NCBI RefSeq assembly: GCF_002291425.1
Contig: NZ_CP014136.1
Span: 2,294,001 to 2,358,000, forward strand
DNA from: Gibbsiella quercinecans
Lineage (GTDB): Bacteria; Pseudomonadota; Gammaproteobacteria; Enterobacterales; Enterobacteriaceae
Length of the DNA stretch: 64,000 nt
Reading direction: 5' to 3'
Shown: piece after piece, positions 10,373 to 18,022 of the stretch
Layout: the number at the start of each line of letters is the position of its first letter
How positions within the stretch are numbered: the first letter of the stretch is position 1
Made by a program: the position numbers and the translations under genes
The notes under the pieces: model-generated
What the model saw: only the letters and a program-made list of their open reading frames with translations
What the model was told of the DNA's origin: nothing
Databases searched by the model: none

Positions 10373-11143
10373 TTATCCTCTGTAGCCTAACGCTTGGGAG
10401 ATTTCCCCCGCGCTCTCTTTAACTTTCTCCACCAGCGCAGCCAGATTGCTTTCGCCGATCTGCAAGATAGTGCCAACGATGGAAATGGCGGCCGTTACAT
10501 CCCCGGCGGCATTGAATACCGGTGCGCTGATGCAGCGAATATTGGCCACGTCTTCTTCGTTATCGTAAGCCCAGCCGATTTGACGAATTTTCTGCAACTC
10601 TGCGCGCAGTTGGGCTTCATGGGTAATGGTATTCGGCAAGCCATCGGTGAACACGATGCTGCGGATCAACATGTCCTGCCGCTCTCTGTCACACCAGGCC
10701 AACAGGCACTTGCCCAACGATGAACGGCATAAAGAAAGGCGTTTGCCCTCCCAGGTACGGACTTGAATGCTGGATTGGCTTTCAACTTTGATCAGGTAGA
10801 TAGGCGCATCATCATCCAGCACCCCCAGATGGCAAAGGTGGCCGGTGCTGTTCATCAAAGCCGTTAGATGCGGCAGGGCAATAGCGCGTAGATCCAACTG
10901 GCGGGCTACCTGGCTGCCCAGTTCCAGCAATTTCAACCCCAGCCGGTAGCTGCCATCCTTGCCTTGAGCCAACAAGCGCAGGTGTTTAAGCTCTTCCAGC
11001 AGTAAATAAACGGTGCTTTTCGGCAACGCCAGCGTGCTAACGATATGGTTGGCGGAACAGTGCCCGTGCTCAGACACCAGATTGAGAATTGCCATGGCGC
11101 GACATAACGCCGGGACTTTAGACTTCATCGCTAATTCCATCAT
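10373..11143 (-). CDS. IclR-family regulator of the L-rhamnonate operon
   Basis: 256 residues from the ATG at 11143, preferred over 11155 because GGA lies 7 bases upstream and the predicted transcript would barely precede 11155. An N-terminal winged helix (ILNLVSEHGHCSANHIVSTL, then PKSTVYLLLEELKHL) is followed by the IclR effector domain (GHLCHLGVLDDDAPIYLIKVES, SSLGKCLLAW, RCISAPVFNAAGDVTAAISI). It is the first gene of the operon and its stop nearly touches the aldolase start. E. coli rhm is also led by an IclR-type gene (yfaX/rhmR), so this is probably the equivalent. Two matching palindromes at its promoter suggest self-regulation, with L-rhamnonate or KDR as likely effector. Confidence 0.85.
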   Translation of the reverse strand: MMELAMKSKVPALCRAMAILNLVSEHGHCSANHIVSTLALPKSTVYLLLEELKHLRLLAQGKDGSYRLGLKLLELGSQVARQLDLRAIALPHLTALMNSTGHLCHLGVLDDDAPIYLIKVESQSSIQVRTWEGKRLSLCRSSLGKCLLAWCDRERQDMLIRSIVFTDGLPNTITHEAQLRAELQKIRQIGWAYDNEEDVANIRCISAPVFNAAGDVTAAISIVGTILQIGESNLAALVEKVKESAGEISQALGYRG

Positions 11144-11151
11144 ATTGGAAT
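11134..11151. promoter_or_regulatory. Inverted repeat ATTCCA-N6-TGGAAT, probable IclR-type operator (proximal)
   Basis: A perfect 6+6+6 dyad (spacer TCATAT) that overlaps the start codon of the IclR-type gene. The same TTCCA-N6-TGGAA dyad with nearly the same spacer occurs once more upstream at 11247-11264. IclR-family proteins commonly bind short dyads of this kind as dimers. Confidence 0.6.
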
Positions 11152-11172
11152 CCATTCTGGAGTGATGGACAA

Positions 11173-11201
11173 TGTATAGAATGAAAATTGAGCAGGTTAA
11201 A
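11173..11201 (-). promoter_or_regulatory. Candidate sigma-70 promoter of the rhm operon
   Basis: On the reverse strand TTTAAC (11201-11196), a 17-base spacer and TATACA (11178-11173) form a moderate promoter. Transcription would begin near 11166, placing one operator just inside the transcript and the other about 85-95 bases upstream. Confidence 0.45.
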
Positions 11202-11246
11202 GCACCAGAATGCCTGGCTGTGATACAGCTCTCTTAAATTTTTTAG

Positions 11247-11264
11247 ATTCCAGCATATTGGAAC
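11247..11264. promoter_or_regulatory. Inverted repeat TTCCA-N6-TGGAA, probable IclR-type operator (distal)
   Basis: ATTCCA, spacer GCATAT, TGGAAC: a 5-bp perfect dyad sharing five of six spacer bases with the proximal site. Centre-to-centre distance to the proximal site is 113 bases, suitable for looping or for separate activator and repressor roles. Confidence 0.6.
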
Positions 11265-11266
11265 AA

Positions 11267-11298
11267 TACACTGATTTTTAAGGTAAAAAATCAGTGTA
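11267..11298. terminator. 13-bp A/T-rich hairpin between rhm operon and rpoH
   Basis: TACACTGATTTTT and AAAAATCAGTGTA form a perfect 13-bp stem with loop AAGGTA. It carries A and U runs on the two strands, so it could end rpoH read-through on the reverse strand before the rhm promoter, or be a regulatory palindrome. Confidence 0.4.
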
Positions 11299-11336
11299 TT
11301 TCCAAAGGATTGGACTGTTTGATGTGGATTAGAAGC

Positions 11337-11365
11337 AAAAAAAACGGCGCCCTCATCGGGCGCCG
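11337..11365 (-). terminator. Intrinsic terminator of rpoH
   Basis: Reverse-strand CGGCGCCC, 5-base loop, GGGCGCCG followed by a run of eight T. A textbook Rho-independent terminator 22 bases after the rpoH stop. Confidence 0.92.
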
Positions 11366-11387
11366 CTTCTACAGTTGTTGAAAGGGC

Positions 11388-12245
11388 TTACGCCTCAATC
11401 GCCATTTTCAGTTTCTTCATGGCGTTTTTCTCCAGCTGGCGCACGCGCTCGGCGGAAACGCCGTACTGATCGGCCAGTTCCTGCAGCGTGGACTTATTAT
11501 CGTCGTCCAACCAGCGGGCGCGGATGATATGCTGGCTACGCTCGTCCAACCCTTCCAGCGCATAGGCCAGTTTGTCGGCCGCGTTGCTCTCCCAGTTATC
11601 TTCCTCAATGCCTTCGGCGAAGTCGGAGCTTTTGTCCTGCAGGTACAGCATTGGCGCCATAGCCTGCCCGTCGCGGGTTTCGTCGTCTGGCGTAGGATCA
11701 AACGTCATGTCCTGTGCGGCCATGCGGGATTCCATCTCGCGCACATCTTTGCTGGTCACGCCCAGCTCGCGAGCAACCAGTTCTACCTCGTCCTGGTTGA
11801 ACCACCCCAGACGCTGCTTGGTTTTGCGCAGGTTGAAGAACAGTTTGCGTTGCGCTTTGGTGGTCGCCACTTTGACGATACGCCAGTTGCGCAACACATA
11901 CTCATGAATTTCTGCTTTGATCCAGTGTACCGCGAACGATACCAGGCGCACGCCCACTTCCGGGTTAAAGCGACGGACTGCTTTCATCAGGCCGATGTTG
12001 CCTTCCTGGATCAGGTCTGCCTGCGGCAGGCCATAGCCAGCATAGTTGCGGGCAATATGAGCGACAAAGCGCAGGTGAGACAGGATTAGCTGCTTAGCTG
12101 CTTCCAGATCGCCCTGATAATGCAGCCGTTCAGCCAGTTCCCGCTCTTCCTCTGCCGTCAGCATCGGATAGGCGTTGGCTGCCCGGATATAGGCTTCCAA
12201 GCTACCTTGGGGTACTAAGGCTAAAGTTTGCATTTCTTTGGTCAT
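11388..12245 (-). CDS. rpoH: RNA polymerase heat-shock sigma factor RpoH (sigma-32)
   Basis: 285 residues, one longer than E. coli RpoH and nearly identical through regions 2 and 3. Region 2 is seen at [21 protein letters not shown] and [20 protein letters not shown]; the RpoH box [17 protein letters not shown] lies near residues 130-146; region 4 ends with [20 protein letters not shown]. It directs core polymerase to heat-shock promoters and is itself destroyed by FtsH with DnaK/DnaJ. In E. coli the first 200 or so bases of the coding mRNA fold into a thermosensor; the high conservation here suggests the same, but folding was not computed. Its own transcription unit lies between ftsX and a strong terminator. 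Confidence 0.97.
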   Translation of the reverse strand: MTKEMQTLALVPQGSLEAYIRAANAYPMLTAEEERELAERLHYQGDLEAAKQLILSHLRFVAHIARNYAGYGLPQADLIQEGNIGLMKAVRRFNPEVGVRLVSFAVHWIKAEIHEYVLRNWRIVKVATTKAQRKLFFNLRKTKQRLGWFNQDEVELVARELGVTSKDVREMESRMAAQDMTFDPTPDDETRDGQAMAPMLYLQDKSSDFAEGIEEDNWESNAADKLAYALEGLDERSQHIIRARWLDDDNKSTLQELADQYGVSAERVRQLEKNAMKKLKMAIEA

Positions 12246-12371
12246 TCAAACCCTCTCTTGAGAAAACTATCATGCTTGCAGGTGAATATTACGGCGGGGA
12301 GAGACTGATTTTACGGCAGTTGCTGTGCAAAACAGGTTCCGCTCGCCGGACACCTTAACATTTGCTGCAAT

Positions 12372-12400
12372 TTTGGACCCTGTTGCAGCCCGTTAGTTCA
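12372..12400 (-). promoter_or_regulatory. Possible sigma-E-type promoter of rpoH
   Basis: Reverse strand TGAACTA, 15 bases, GTCCAAA resembles the sigma-E consensus GGAACTT-N15-GTCTGA, as found at rpoH P3 in E. coli. It lies about 127 bases upstream of the rpoH ATG. Matching is by eye. The rest of the 310-base gap (12246-12555) must hold further rpoH promoters, which I could not place. Confidence 0.4.
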
Positions 12401-12502
12401 CTATTTTTTTACACCTGGAAAACCAGGCAACAGATAAAAAATAGCAGATTAACGGGAAATTGTGCGCTTAATTGAAGGAAGGATCCGCGGGATCCGCCAA
12501 CG

Positions 12503-12540
12503 CTCTTCTCCTGCAATAGGGTAACGCAGCAGGAGAAGAG
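12503..12540. terminator. 12-bp hairpin between ftsX and rpoH
   Basis: CTCTTCTCCTGC and GCAGGAGAAGAG pair perfectly around a 14-base loop just after the ftsX stop (12556, reverse strand). There is no U-run, so it may stabilise the ftsX 3' end or act as a weak terminator. Next to it is the short palindrome GGATCCGCGGGATCC (12481-12495). Confidence 0.5.
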
Positions 12541-12555
12541 TATAACAAAAAAACG

Positions 12556-13533
12556 TTATTGTGGTGTAAATCGGCGTAAATGTTGCACCGTCGCCAGCCA
12601 GGCGGCAATCCAACCGATCATCGCGGAAACAATCAACAGCAGCAAGGCTTCATCCCAGCCCAAACCGCGCAGGATAAAGGTGGTGCCAAAGACCTGCGCC
12701 ACCCCGGTGACCACCGACTCCAGCTTCCACACCAGCGCCGACGAAAGTATCAACGACAGCAACGCGCCGAAGAAGCCGAGCATCGCGCCGCCGTTGAGGA
12801 ACGGCCGCAAAATAAAGCCATCGGTGGCGCCGATCAATTTCATCACGTTGATGGTATCGCGGCGGCTGAAGATGCTCAGGCGCACGCTGTTGCCGATCAC
12901 CAGGAATACCGCCACGATCATCAGGATACCAATCATCGCCGCCACTTGGCCCACCAGCCCGGTCAATGCCGCCAGGCGGGCAAACCAGCTGTCGTCCATG
13001 CGCACCTCTTCCACACCATGCACCGCCGCCACCCGATCGCGCAGGGTATTGAGCGTATCGGCGCTTTGGAAATCCATCTTCGGCGTGATGATAGCTACCG
13101 CCGGCAGCGGGTTCTCTTCCAGCATATCCAGCGCGCCGCCAAAACCAGACCAGTTACGGAACTCGCCTAAGGCTTCTTCACGCGACAGGTAGTTCACCTT
13201 ATCCACCCCGGCTTCCGCTCGGATGGCGTCCAGCACTTTCACCGCCGCGTCGTCATCCAGAGACTTATCCAGGTATACCGTCAACTGCGGCGTGGGGTAC
13301 CACTGGCTGGCCGCCTGGCTGACGTTCTTCCAGACGATGTAGCACACGCTCGGCAGCGTCAGGGAGATGGCGATCACCATCACCGTCAGCAAGGTTGCCA
13401 AGGGTTGGCGCAGCATATCGGCCAGGGCGTTCACCCAGGCATAGCGCCACTGTTCGCGCCAGCCGCCGCGCAGGGCTTTCGCCTTGCTCTTGGCCGCGTT
13501 CGCGCTTTTTGCCGCTTTCACGTTATTCGCCAT
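12556..13533 (-). CDS. ftsX: Cell division protein FtsX
   Basis: 325 residues. A basic cytoplasmic N-terminus ([20 protein letters not shown]) leads into a first membrane segment near residue 45, a periplasmic PLD domain containing the X-lobe region, and three membrane segments at the C-terminus (from about 190). FtsEX regulates amidase activation through EnvC at the septum and is ABC-like but not a true importer. It overlaps ftsE by 11 bases and is last in the ftsYEX operon, as in E. coli. Confidence 0.95.
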   Translation of the reverse strand: MANNVKAAKSANAAKSKAKALRGGWREQWRYAWVNALADMLRQPLATLLTVMVIAISLTLPSVCYIVWKNVSQAASQWYPTPQLTVYLDKSLDDDAAVKVLDAIRAEAGVDKVNYLSREEALGEFRNWSGFGGALDMLEENPLPAVAIITPKMDFQSADTLNTLRDRVAAVHGVEEVRMDDSWFARLAALTGLVGQVAAMIGILMIVAVFLVIGNSVRLSIFSRRDTINVMKLIGATDGFILRPFLNGGAMLGFFGALLSLILSSALVWKLESVVTGVAQVFGTTFILRGLGWDEALLLLIVSAMIGWIAAWLATVQHLRRFTPQ

Positions 13534-14194
13534 GATGTGCTCCCCCCACCATACGCCCCTGGCTTAGCGTCAGGATGCGATAATTGCGGCGGGCAATCAG
13601 CCCGGTATCATGGGTTGCCATCAGTACCGTCACCCCAACGCGGTTGAATTCTTCAAACAGACGCAGAATGCCTTCCGACAATGCGTCGTCCAGGTTACCG
13701 GTTGGCTCATCCGCCAGCAGCACCGCCGGTTTGTTCACCACCGCGCGGGCGATGCCGACGCGCTGCTGCTCACCGCCGGAAAGCTGAATCGGAAAGTTTT
13801 TCGCTTTATCCAACAGGCCAACTTTGTCCAACGCCGCGGATACGCGGCGGCGGATGTCTTCACCGCTGGCGCCGGCGATGATCAACGGCATCGCGACGTT
13901 GTCATACACCGTGCGATCGAGCAGCAGGTGATGATCCTGAAAAATCATGCCGATCTGGCGGCGCAGGAACGGCACCTCGCGGTTTTTCAACCGGCTGATG
14001 TCGTGCCCGCTAAACCAGATATGGCCGGCGCTCGGCCGTTCGATACCACAAATCAGTTTCAGCAGGGTACTTTTACCTGCGCCGGAATGGCCGGTCAGAA
14101 ACGCCATCTCCGCCTGGCGCAGATGAAAATCCACCCCCTGCAGCGCCTGACGGCCGCCCAGATAGGCTTTACTGACCTGTTCAAAGCGAATCAT
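13523..14194 (-). CDS. ftsE: Cell division ATP-binding protein FtsE
   Basis: 223 residues. Walker [15 protein letters not shown] (near 36), signature [15 protein letters not shown], Walker [13 protein letters not shown], and the H-loop MATHDTGL are all intact. FtsE binds FtsX at the inner membrane and couples ATP use to septal peptidoglycan hydrolysis and divisome assembly. It lies 5 bases after ftsY and overlaps ftsX. Confidence 0.96.
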   Translation of the reverse strand: MIRFEQVSKAYLGGRQALQGVDFHLRQAEMAFLTGHSGAGKSTLLKLICGIERPSAGHIWFSGHDISRLKNREVPFLRRQIGMIFQDHHLLLDRTVYDNVAMPLIIAGASGEDIRRRVSAALDKVGLLDKAKNFPIQLSGGEQQRVGIARAVVNKPAVLLADEPTGNLDDALSEGILRLFEEFNRVGVTVLMATHDTGLIARRNYRILTLSQGRMVGGAHHGE

Positions 14195-14199
14195 CCGTA

Positions 14200-15615
14200 T
14201 TAATCCTCTCGGGCAAAAAGTGCCTCAATAAAATCATCAGCCTTGAATGGCCGCAAATCTTCGATGCCCTCGCCTACGCCGATATAGCGGATCGGGATGC
14301 CGAACTGATCGGCAATGGCGAAGATCACCCCGCCCTTGGCGGTACCATCCAGTTTAGTCAGCGTAATGCCGGTTAACCCTACGGCCTCATTAAATAATTT
14401 GGCCTGGCTGACCGCATTCTGGCCGGTGCTGGCGTCGAGCGTCAGCATAACCTCGTGAGGGGCGTGCTCGTCCAGTTTTTTCATCACGCGCACGATTTTC
14501 TTCAGCTCCTCCATCAGGTGCGCCTTGTTCTGCAGGCGCCCGGCGGTATCAGCGATTAACACATCCACGCCGCGCGCCTTGGCGGCCTGCAAGGCATCGA
14601 AGATCACCGAAGCGGAATCCGCGCCGGTATGCTGCGCCACCACGGGAATGCGGTTGCGATCGCCCCACACCTGCAGTTGCTCCACCGCCGCCGCGCGGAA
14701 GGTATCGCCCGCCGCCAGCATCACCGATTTGCCCTGCGCCTGGAACTGGCGCGCCATTTTGCCGATCGTGGTGGTTTTACCCACGCCGTTAACGCCGACC
14801 ATCAGGATGACATACGGGGTTTTACCACTGATATCCAACGGTTGATCAACCTTGGACAGAATTTCAGACATTTCTTCCTTCAGCTTGCCGTACAGCGCTT
14901 CCGCATCTTTAAGCTGTTTGCGGCTGGCATGTTGAGTCAGGGAATCAATGATTTTACGCGTGGTGTCGACACCCACGTCGGCAATCAACAGTTGCTCTTC
15001 CAACTCGTCGAACAGATCGTCATCAATTTTCTTGCCGCGAAACAGGCCGACAAAACCAGAGCCGAGGTTTTGTTTGGTTTTCACCAGGCTGCGTTTCAAA
15101 CGGGCGAAGAAGCCTTCTTTGGTTGGGCGCTCCTGCTCCTGCGTCACCGCCGGCGCCAAAGCATCCTCTTCGTCTTCTGCTTCCTGAACGGCTTCCGGCT
15201 CGGCGGCCACGCTGGCGACAACCGCGATGCTCTCTGGCGGTGCGGCTTCAGGCGCTGGCTGTTCCGGCTCTAGCAATTCCGGTTCTGCTTCTTCCTGTTT
15301 TGGCGCCTCCACCTGCGCGGCAACCTGTTCGGTCACATTGACGATCTCTTCGGCCAGCGCCTGGGCATGATCCGCTTCCTGCGTGCCTTCCTGGTGCGCT
15401 TTCGGTTCGATCGGGTCGGCAGCGGTCACTGCTGGCTCAGATTCCTGGGCCGGCGCCGGGTTCGGCTCCACGTGCTCAGGGGTGGCCGGTTCCGCCGGCG
15501 TCTCCGCGGCCTGATTTTCCCCCGCTTCTACCGGCGGCTCAGGTTGCTGTTGCTCTTCTTCCTTCTGGCCGAACCCCAGCCAGGAGAAAAACCCGCGTTT
15601 CTTATCTTTTGCCAT
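14200..15615 (-). CDS. ftsY: Signal recognition particle receptor FtsY
   Basis: 471 residues. Residues 1-165 form the acidic, low-complexity A domain (rich in Glu, Ala, Pro), which varies in length among enterobacteria, with a short basic membrane-targeting start ([20 protein letters not shown]). The NG GTPase domain follows, with G1 [39 protein letters not shown] and [10 protein letters not shown]. FtsY receives ribosome-SRP complexes at the membrane for co-translational insertion. It is the first gene of ftsYEX. Confidence 0.96.
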   Translation of the reverse strand: MAKDKKRGFFSWLGFGQKEEEQQQPEPPVEAGENQAAETPAEPATPEHVEPNPAPAQESEPAVTAADPIEPKAHQEGTQEADHAQALAEEIVNVTEQVAAQVEAPKQEEAEPELLEPEQPAPEAAPPESIAVVASVAAEPEAVQEAEDEEDALAPAVTQEQERPTKEGFFARLKRSLVKTKQNLGSGFVGLFRGKKIDDDLFDELEEQLLIADVGVDTTRKIIDSLTQHASRKQLKDAEALYGKLKEEMSEILSKVDQPLDISGKTPYVILMVGVNGVGKTTTIGKMARQFQAQGKSVMLAAGDTFRAAAVEQLQVWGDRNRIPVVAQHTGADSASVIFDALQAAKARGVDVLIADTAGRLQNKAHLMEELKKIVRVMKKLDEHAPHEVMLTLDASTGQNAVSQAKLFNEAVGLTGITLTKLDGTAKGGVIFAIADQFGIPIRYIGVGEGIEDLRPFKADDFIEALFARED

Positions 15616-15819
15616 GTTCTGACCTTACTCCGTACCGATGGCGTGCAAATGCGACTAATTAAACCGCAGAGTCTACCACTTTCCCTCTCGCAGCAACACG
15701 CATGCGCGCTGCTTTCCGTTGTAAAATCAGGCAACAAAGTTTAACCGTTCCCCCCGGCGCGCGTCCCCGCTAGAATAGGAGCAACTTTTTATTAACGTCG
15801 CAACACAGTAAGCAGACCT

Positions 15820-16443
15820 ATGGCAAAATTTTCACCGCGCAGCGCGGCCAGGAAACCGCAGCCGGCCGCGGCCGGGCAGATACGTATCATTGGGGGCCAG
15901 TGGCGCGGGCGAAAATTACCCGTGCCCAACAGCCCCGGGCTGCGCCCCACCACCGATCGCGTGCGCGAAACGCTGTTTAACTGGCTGGCGCCGGTGATCC
16001 AGGGCGCGCGCTGCCTGGATTGTTTCGCCGGCAGCGGCGCGCTGGGCCTGGAAGCGCTGTCGCGTTACGCCGGCAGCGCCACGCTGCTGGAGTTTGAGCG
16101 CCCGGTGGCGCAACAGTTGGAAAAGAACCTGGCGCTGCTGCAGGGGCACGGGCAGGTGATCAACACCAATACGCTGAACTGGCTGGCGGGCGACGGCGAG
16201 CCGTTTGACGTGGTGTTCCTCGATCCCCCGTTCCGCAAAGGGCTGCTGGCAGACACGGTGCAATTGCTGGAGCAGCAAGGCTGGCTGGCTGATGAAGCCT
16301 GGGTGTATGTAGAGGCGGAAGCCGAAAGCGCCGCCGCAGACGTGCCGGTCAACTGGGCGCTACACCGTGAAAAGGTCGCCGGCCAGGTGGCCTACCGTCT
16401 TTATATCCGTTCTGCCAAAGGGGCAACCGAACATGCTGATTAA
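15820..16443 (+). CDS. rsmD: 16S rRNA (guanine966-N2)-methyltransferase RsmD
   Basis: 207 residues, Rossmann-fold methyltransferase. The SAM site CLDCFAGSGALGLEALSR and the catalytic DPPF (VVFLDPPFRKG) are present, together with the N-terminal IIGGQWRGRKL found in RsmD. It methylates G966 in helix 31 of 16S rRNA in assembled 30S subunits. Divergent from ftsY, and it overlaps the start of yhhL by 11 bases as in E. coli. Confidence 0.94.
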   Translation: MAKFSPRSAARKPQPAAAGQIRIIGGQWRGRKLPVPNSPGLRPTTDRVRETLFNWLAPVIQGARCLDCFAGSGALGLEALSRYAGSATLLEFERPVAQQLEKNLALLQGHGQVINTNTLNWLAGDGEPFDVVFLDPPFRKGLLADTVQLLEQQGWLADEAWVYVEAEAESAAADVPVNWALHREKVAGQVAYRLYIRSAKGATEHAD

Positions 16444-16705
16444 TCTGGGCCGCCTTTTGATGCTGTGCGTATGGGGCTTTTTACTGACCAATTTGGTCCA
16501 TCCGTTCCCCAAGCCGCTGAAATATTTTATCGACGTGGCGCTGTTCTTTATGGTGGTGATGCACGGCTTGCAATTGGTGCTGCTGAAATCCACCCAGCCC
16601 AAGGATCAGCCGATCGGTAAATGGCAGGAAACCAAAATCTTCATCTTCGGCGTGTTCGAGCTGTTGGCCTGGCAAAAGAAGCAGCCGCCGATCAGCAAAA
16701 AATAG
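16433..16705 (+). CDS. yhhL: DUF1145 family membrane protein YhhL
   Basis: 90 residues from the ATG at 16433, which overlaps the rsmD 3' end (MLINLGRLLMLCVWGFLLTN). It has two or three hydrophobic segments and a basic C-terminus. The family is conserved after rsmD in enterobacteria. No biochemical function is known to me; the overlap implies coupling to rsmD. Confidence 0.85.
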   Translation: MLINLGRLLMLCVWGFLLTNLVHPFPKPLKYFIDVALFFMVVMHGLQLVLLKSTQPKDQPIGKWQETKIFIFGVFELLAWQKKQPPISKK

Positions 16706-16713
16706 TCGCCTGC

Positions 16714-17073
16714 CTACGGCTGCTGGGCGCTAAACCCGACAAAGCGCGTTCCCTGCAGGCTTAACGTGCCCTGGGCGCCTTGCTCAATCTGGTTATACTG
16801 CGGCTGCTTGAGCCGCAGCGTGATCGCCTCGCCGCCACGCAGCGGCTGGAACACCACCTCATAACGCATCGGCTCATCGACGATATGTTCACGCTGGCGC
16901 GAGCGGTTGCGGGTGTCGGGGATTTCCCGTTTTTCCGTCACCCTCACCTGCTGGGTGCGCACCGGCGCGCGATCGTTTTCCGCCTCCACGCGGCGCTGGC
17001 TGAAATAGCGGTGCGTTGCCATCACGGCGATCAACACCAGCACGGCAACCACAATCAACGGCGGCTTACTCAT
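16714..17073 (-). CDS. yhhM: DUF2500 family protein YhhM
   Basis: 119 residues from the ATG at 17073 (MSKPPLIVVAVLVLIAVMAT), matching the E. coli YhhM start. One N-terminal membrane segment (about 5-22) anchors a soluble beta-rich domain with MRYEVVFQP and QGTLSLQGTRFVGF, the DUF2500 core, probably periplasmic. It converges on yhhL with only 8 bases between the stops. Function unknown. Confidence 0.87.
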   Translation of the reverse strand: MSKPPLIVVAVLVLIAVMATHRYFSQRRVEAENDRAPVRTQQVRVTEKREIPDTRNRSRQREHIVDEPMRYEVVFQPLRGGEAITLRLKQPQYNQIEQGAQGTLSLQGTRFVGFSAQQP

Positions 17074-17217
17074 TTTTTCTTTCCTTTGCCCATCAAACCG
17101 CCGCCACCATAACACCACGAAGAAAGCATTGTCGATCCCGGGCGGGGCACCTACACTGGCAGCATCACATTGGAAACTTTGGAGCGGGTGACCGTCCCTA
17201 ATGAATAAGGAAAATCT

Positions 17218-17844
17218 ATGAGTTGGCCCTTCCTCGCCGTCTTCTTTTCCGGTTGGCTATTCGTTGACGCAACCTACCGTGGCCCACGCTGGCAGCGCTG
17301 GGTATTCAAGCCGGTCACTTTGCTGCTGTTGTTGCTGCTGGCCTGGCAGGCGCCGGTGCTCAATGCCGCCGGTTATCTGCTGGTTCTTGGCCTGCTGGCC
17401 ACGCTGATCGGCGATGCGTTATTACTGCTGCCGCGCGAGCGGGTGCTGTACGCCATCGGCGCGTTCTTTCTTTCGCATCTGCTGTATACGCTCAGCTTCG
17501 CCAGCCAGATGACGTTCAGCCTGTTTTGGCCACTGCCGCTGACGCTGTTGATCATCGGCGCCCTGCTGCTGGCCACCATTTGGACCAAGCTGGAAAACCT
17601 GCGCTGGCCGATCGTCGCGCTGGTGGCGATGACGCTGCTGATGGTATGGCTGGCGGGCGAACAGTACTTCCTGCGCAGCACCGATTTTGGCTTCTCGCTG
17701 CTGGTGGGCACCTCGCTGCTGTTGCTGGCGAACATCGTGTGGCTGCTGAACCGCTACCGCTTTACCTTCCGCGCCTCGGACGCCATTGTGGCGTTTTGCT
17801 ATTTTGTCGGCCACTTCCTGATCGTCCGTTCGCTGTACCTGTAG
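17218..17844 (+). CDS. yhhN: YhhN family (TMEM86/lysoplasmalogenase-like) membrane protein
   Basis: 208 residues, about eight hydrophobic segments. It shows the YhhN/TMEM86 motif [10 protein letters not shown] near residue 62 and a conserved C-terminal segment ([20 protein letters not shown]). Eukaryotic TMEM86B is a lysoplasmalogenase; whether bacterial YhhN proteins hydrolyse ether lipids is not settled. Position between yhhM and zntA follows E. coli. Confidence 0.85.
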   Translation: MSWPFLAVFFSGWLFVDATYRGPRWQRWVFKPVTLLLLLLLAWQAPVLNAAGYLLVLGLLATLIGDALLLLPRERVLYAIGAFFLSHLLYTLSFASQMTFSLFWPLPLTLLIIGALLLATIWTKLENLRWPIVALVAMTLLMVWLAGEQYFLRSTDFGFSLLVGTSLLLLANIVWLLNRYRFTFRASDAIVAFCYFVGHFLIVRSLYL

Positions 17845-17952
17845 CGCATCGGTCGGTTATCTGCGCTGGCGGCACGCCGGCGCAGGTTCTGGCATTGCCG
17901 GGCGCAGCGCTCCCCCCTTAAGACGCCGTTAGCAACGGTTCTCATTTGGCAC

Positions 17953-17984
17953 TTGACTCTGGAGTCAACTCCAGGGTGTAGAGT
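17953..17984 (+). promoter_or_regulatory. ZntR-type (MerR family) zntA promoter
   Basis: TTGACT (17953-17958) and TAGAGT (17979-17984) are separated by 20 bases, the over-long spacer typical of MerR-family promoters. The spacer holds the dyad ACTCTGGAGT-CA-ACTCCAGGGT, nearly identical to the E. coli zntA operator. Zn(II)-, Cd(II)- or Pb(II)-loaded ZntR untwists this DNA to allow transcription. The zntR gene is not in the window. Confidence 0.9.
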
Positions 17985-18022
17985 CATGCATGAACACCGT
18001 TAACTACCAATCAGGGGGCGTT

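Noticed and set aside
17990-18022. Earlier zntA start at 17990
   Set aside because: It falls at the predicted transcription start of the ZntR promoter, and lacks a ribosome site, whereas 18023 has GGGGG at proper spacing.
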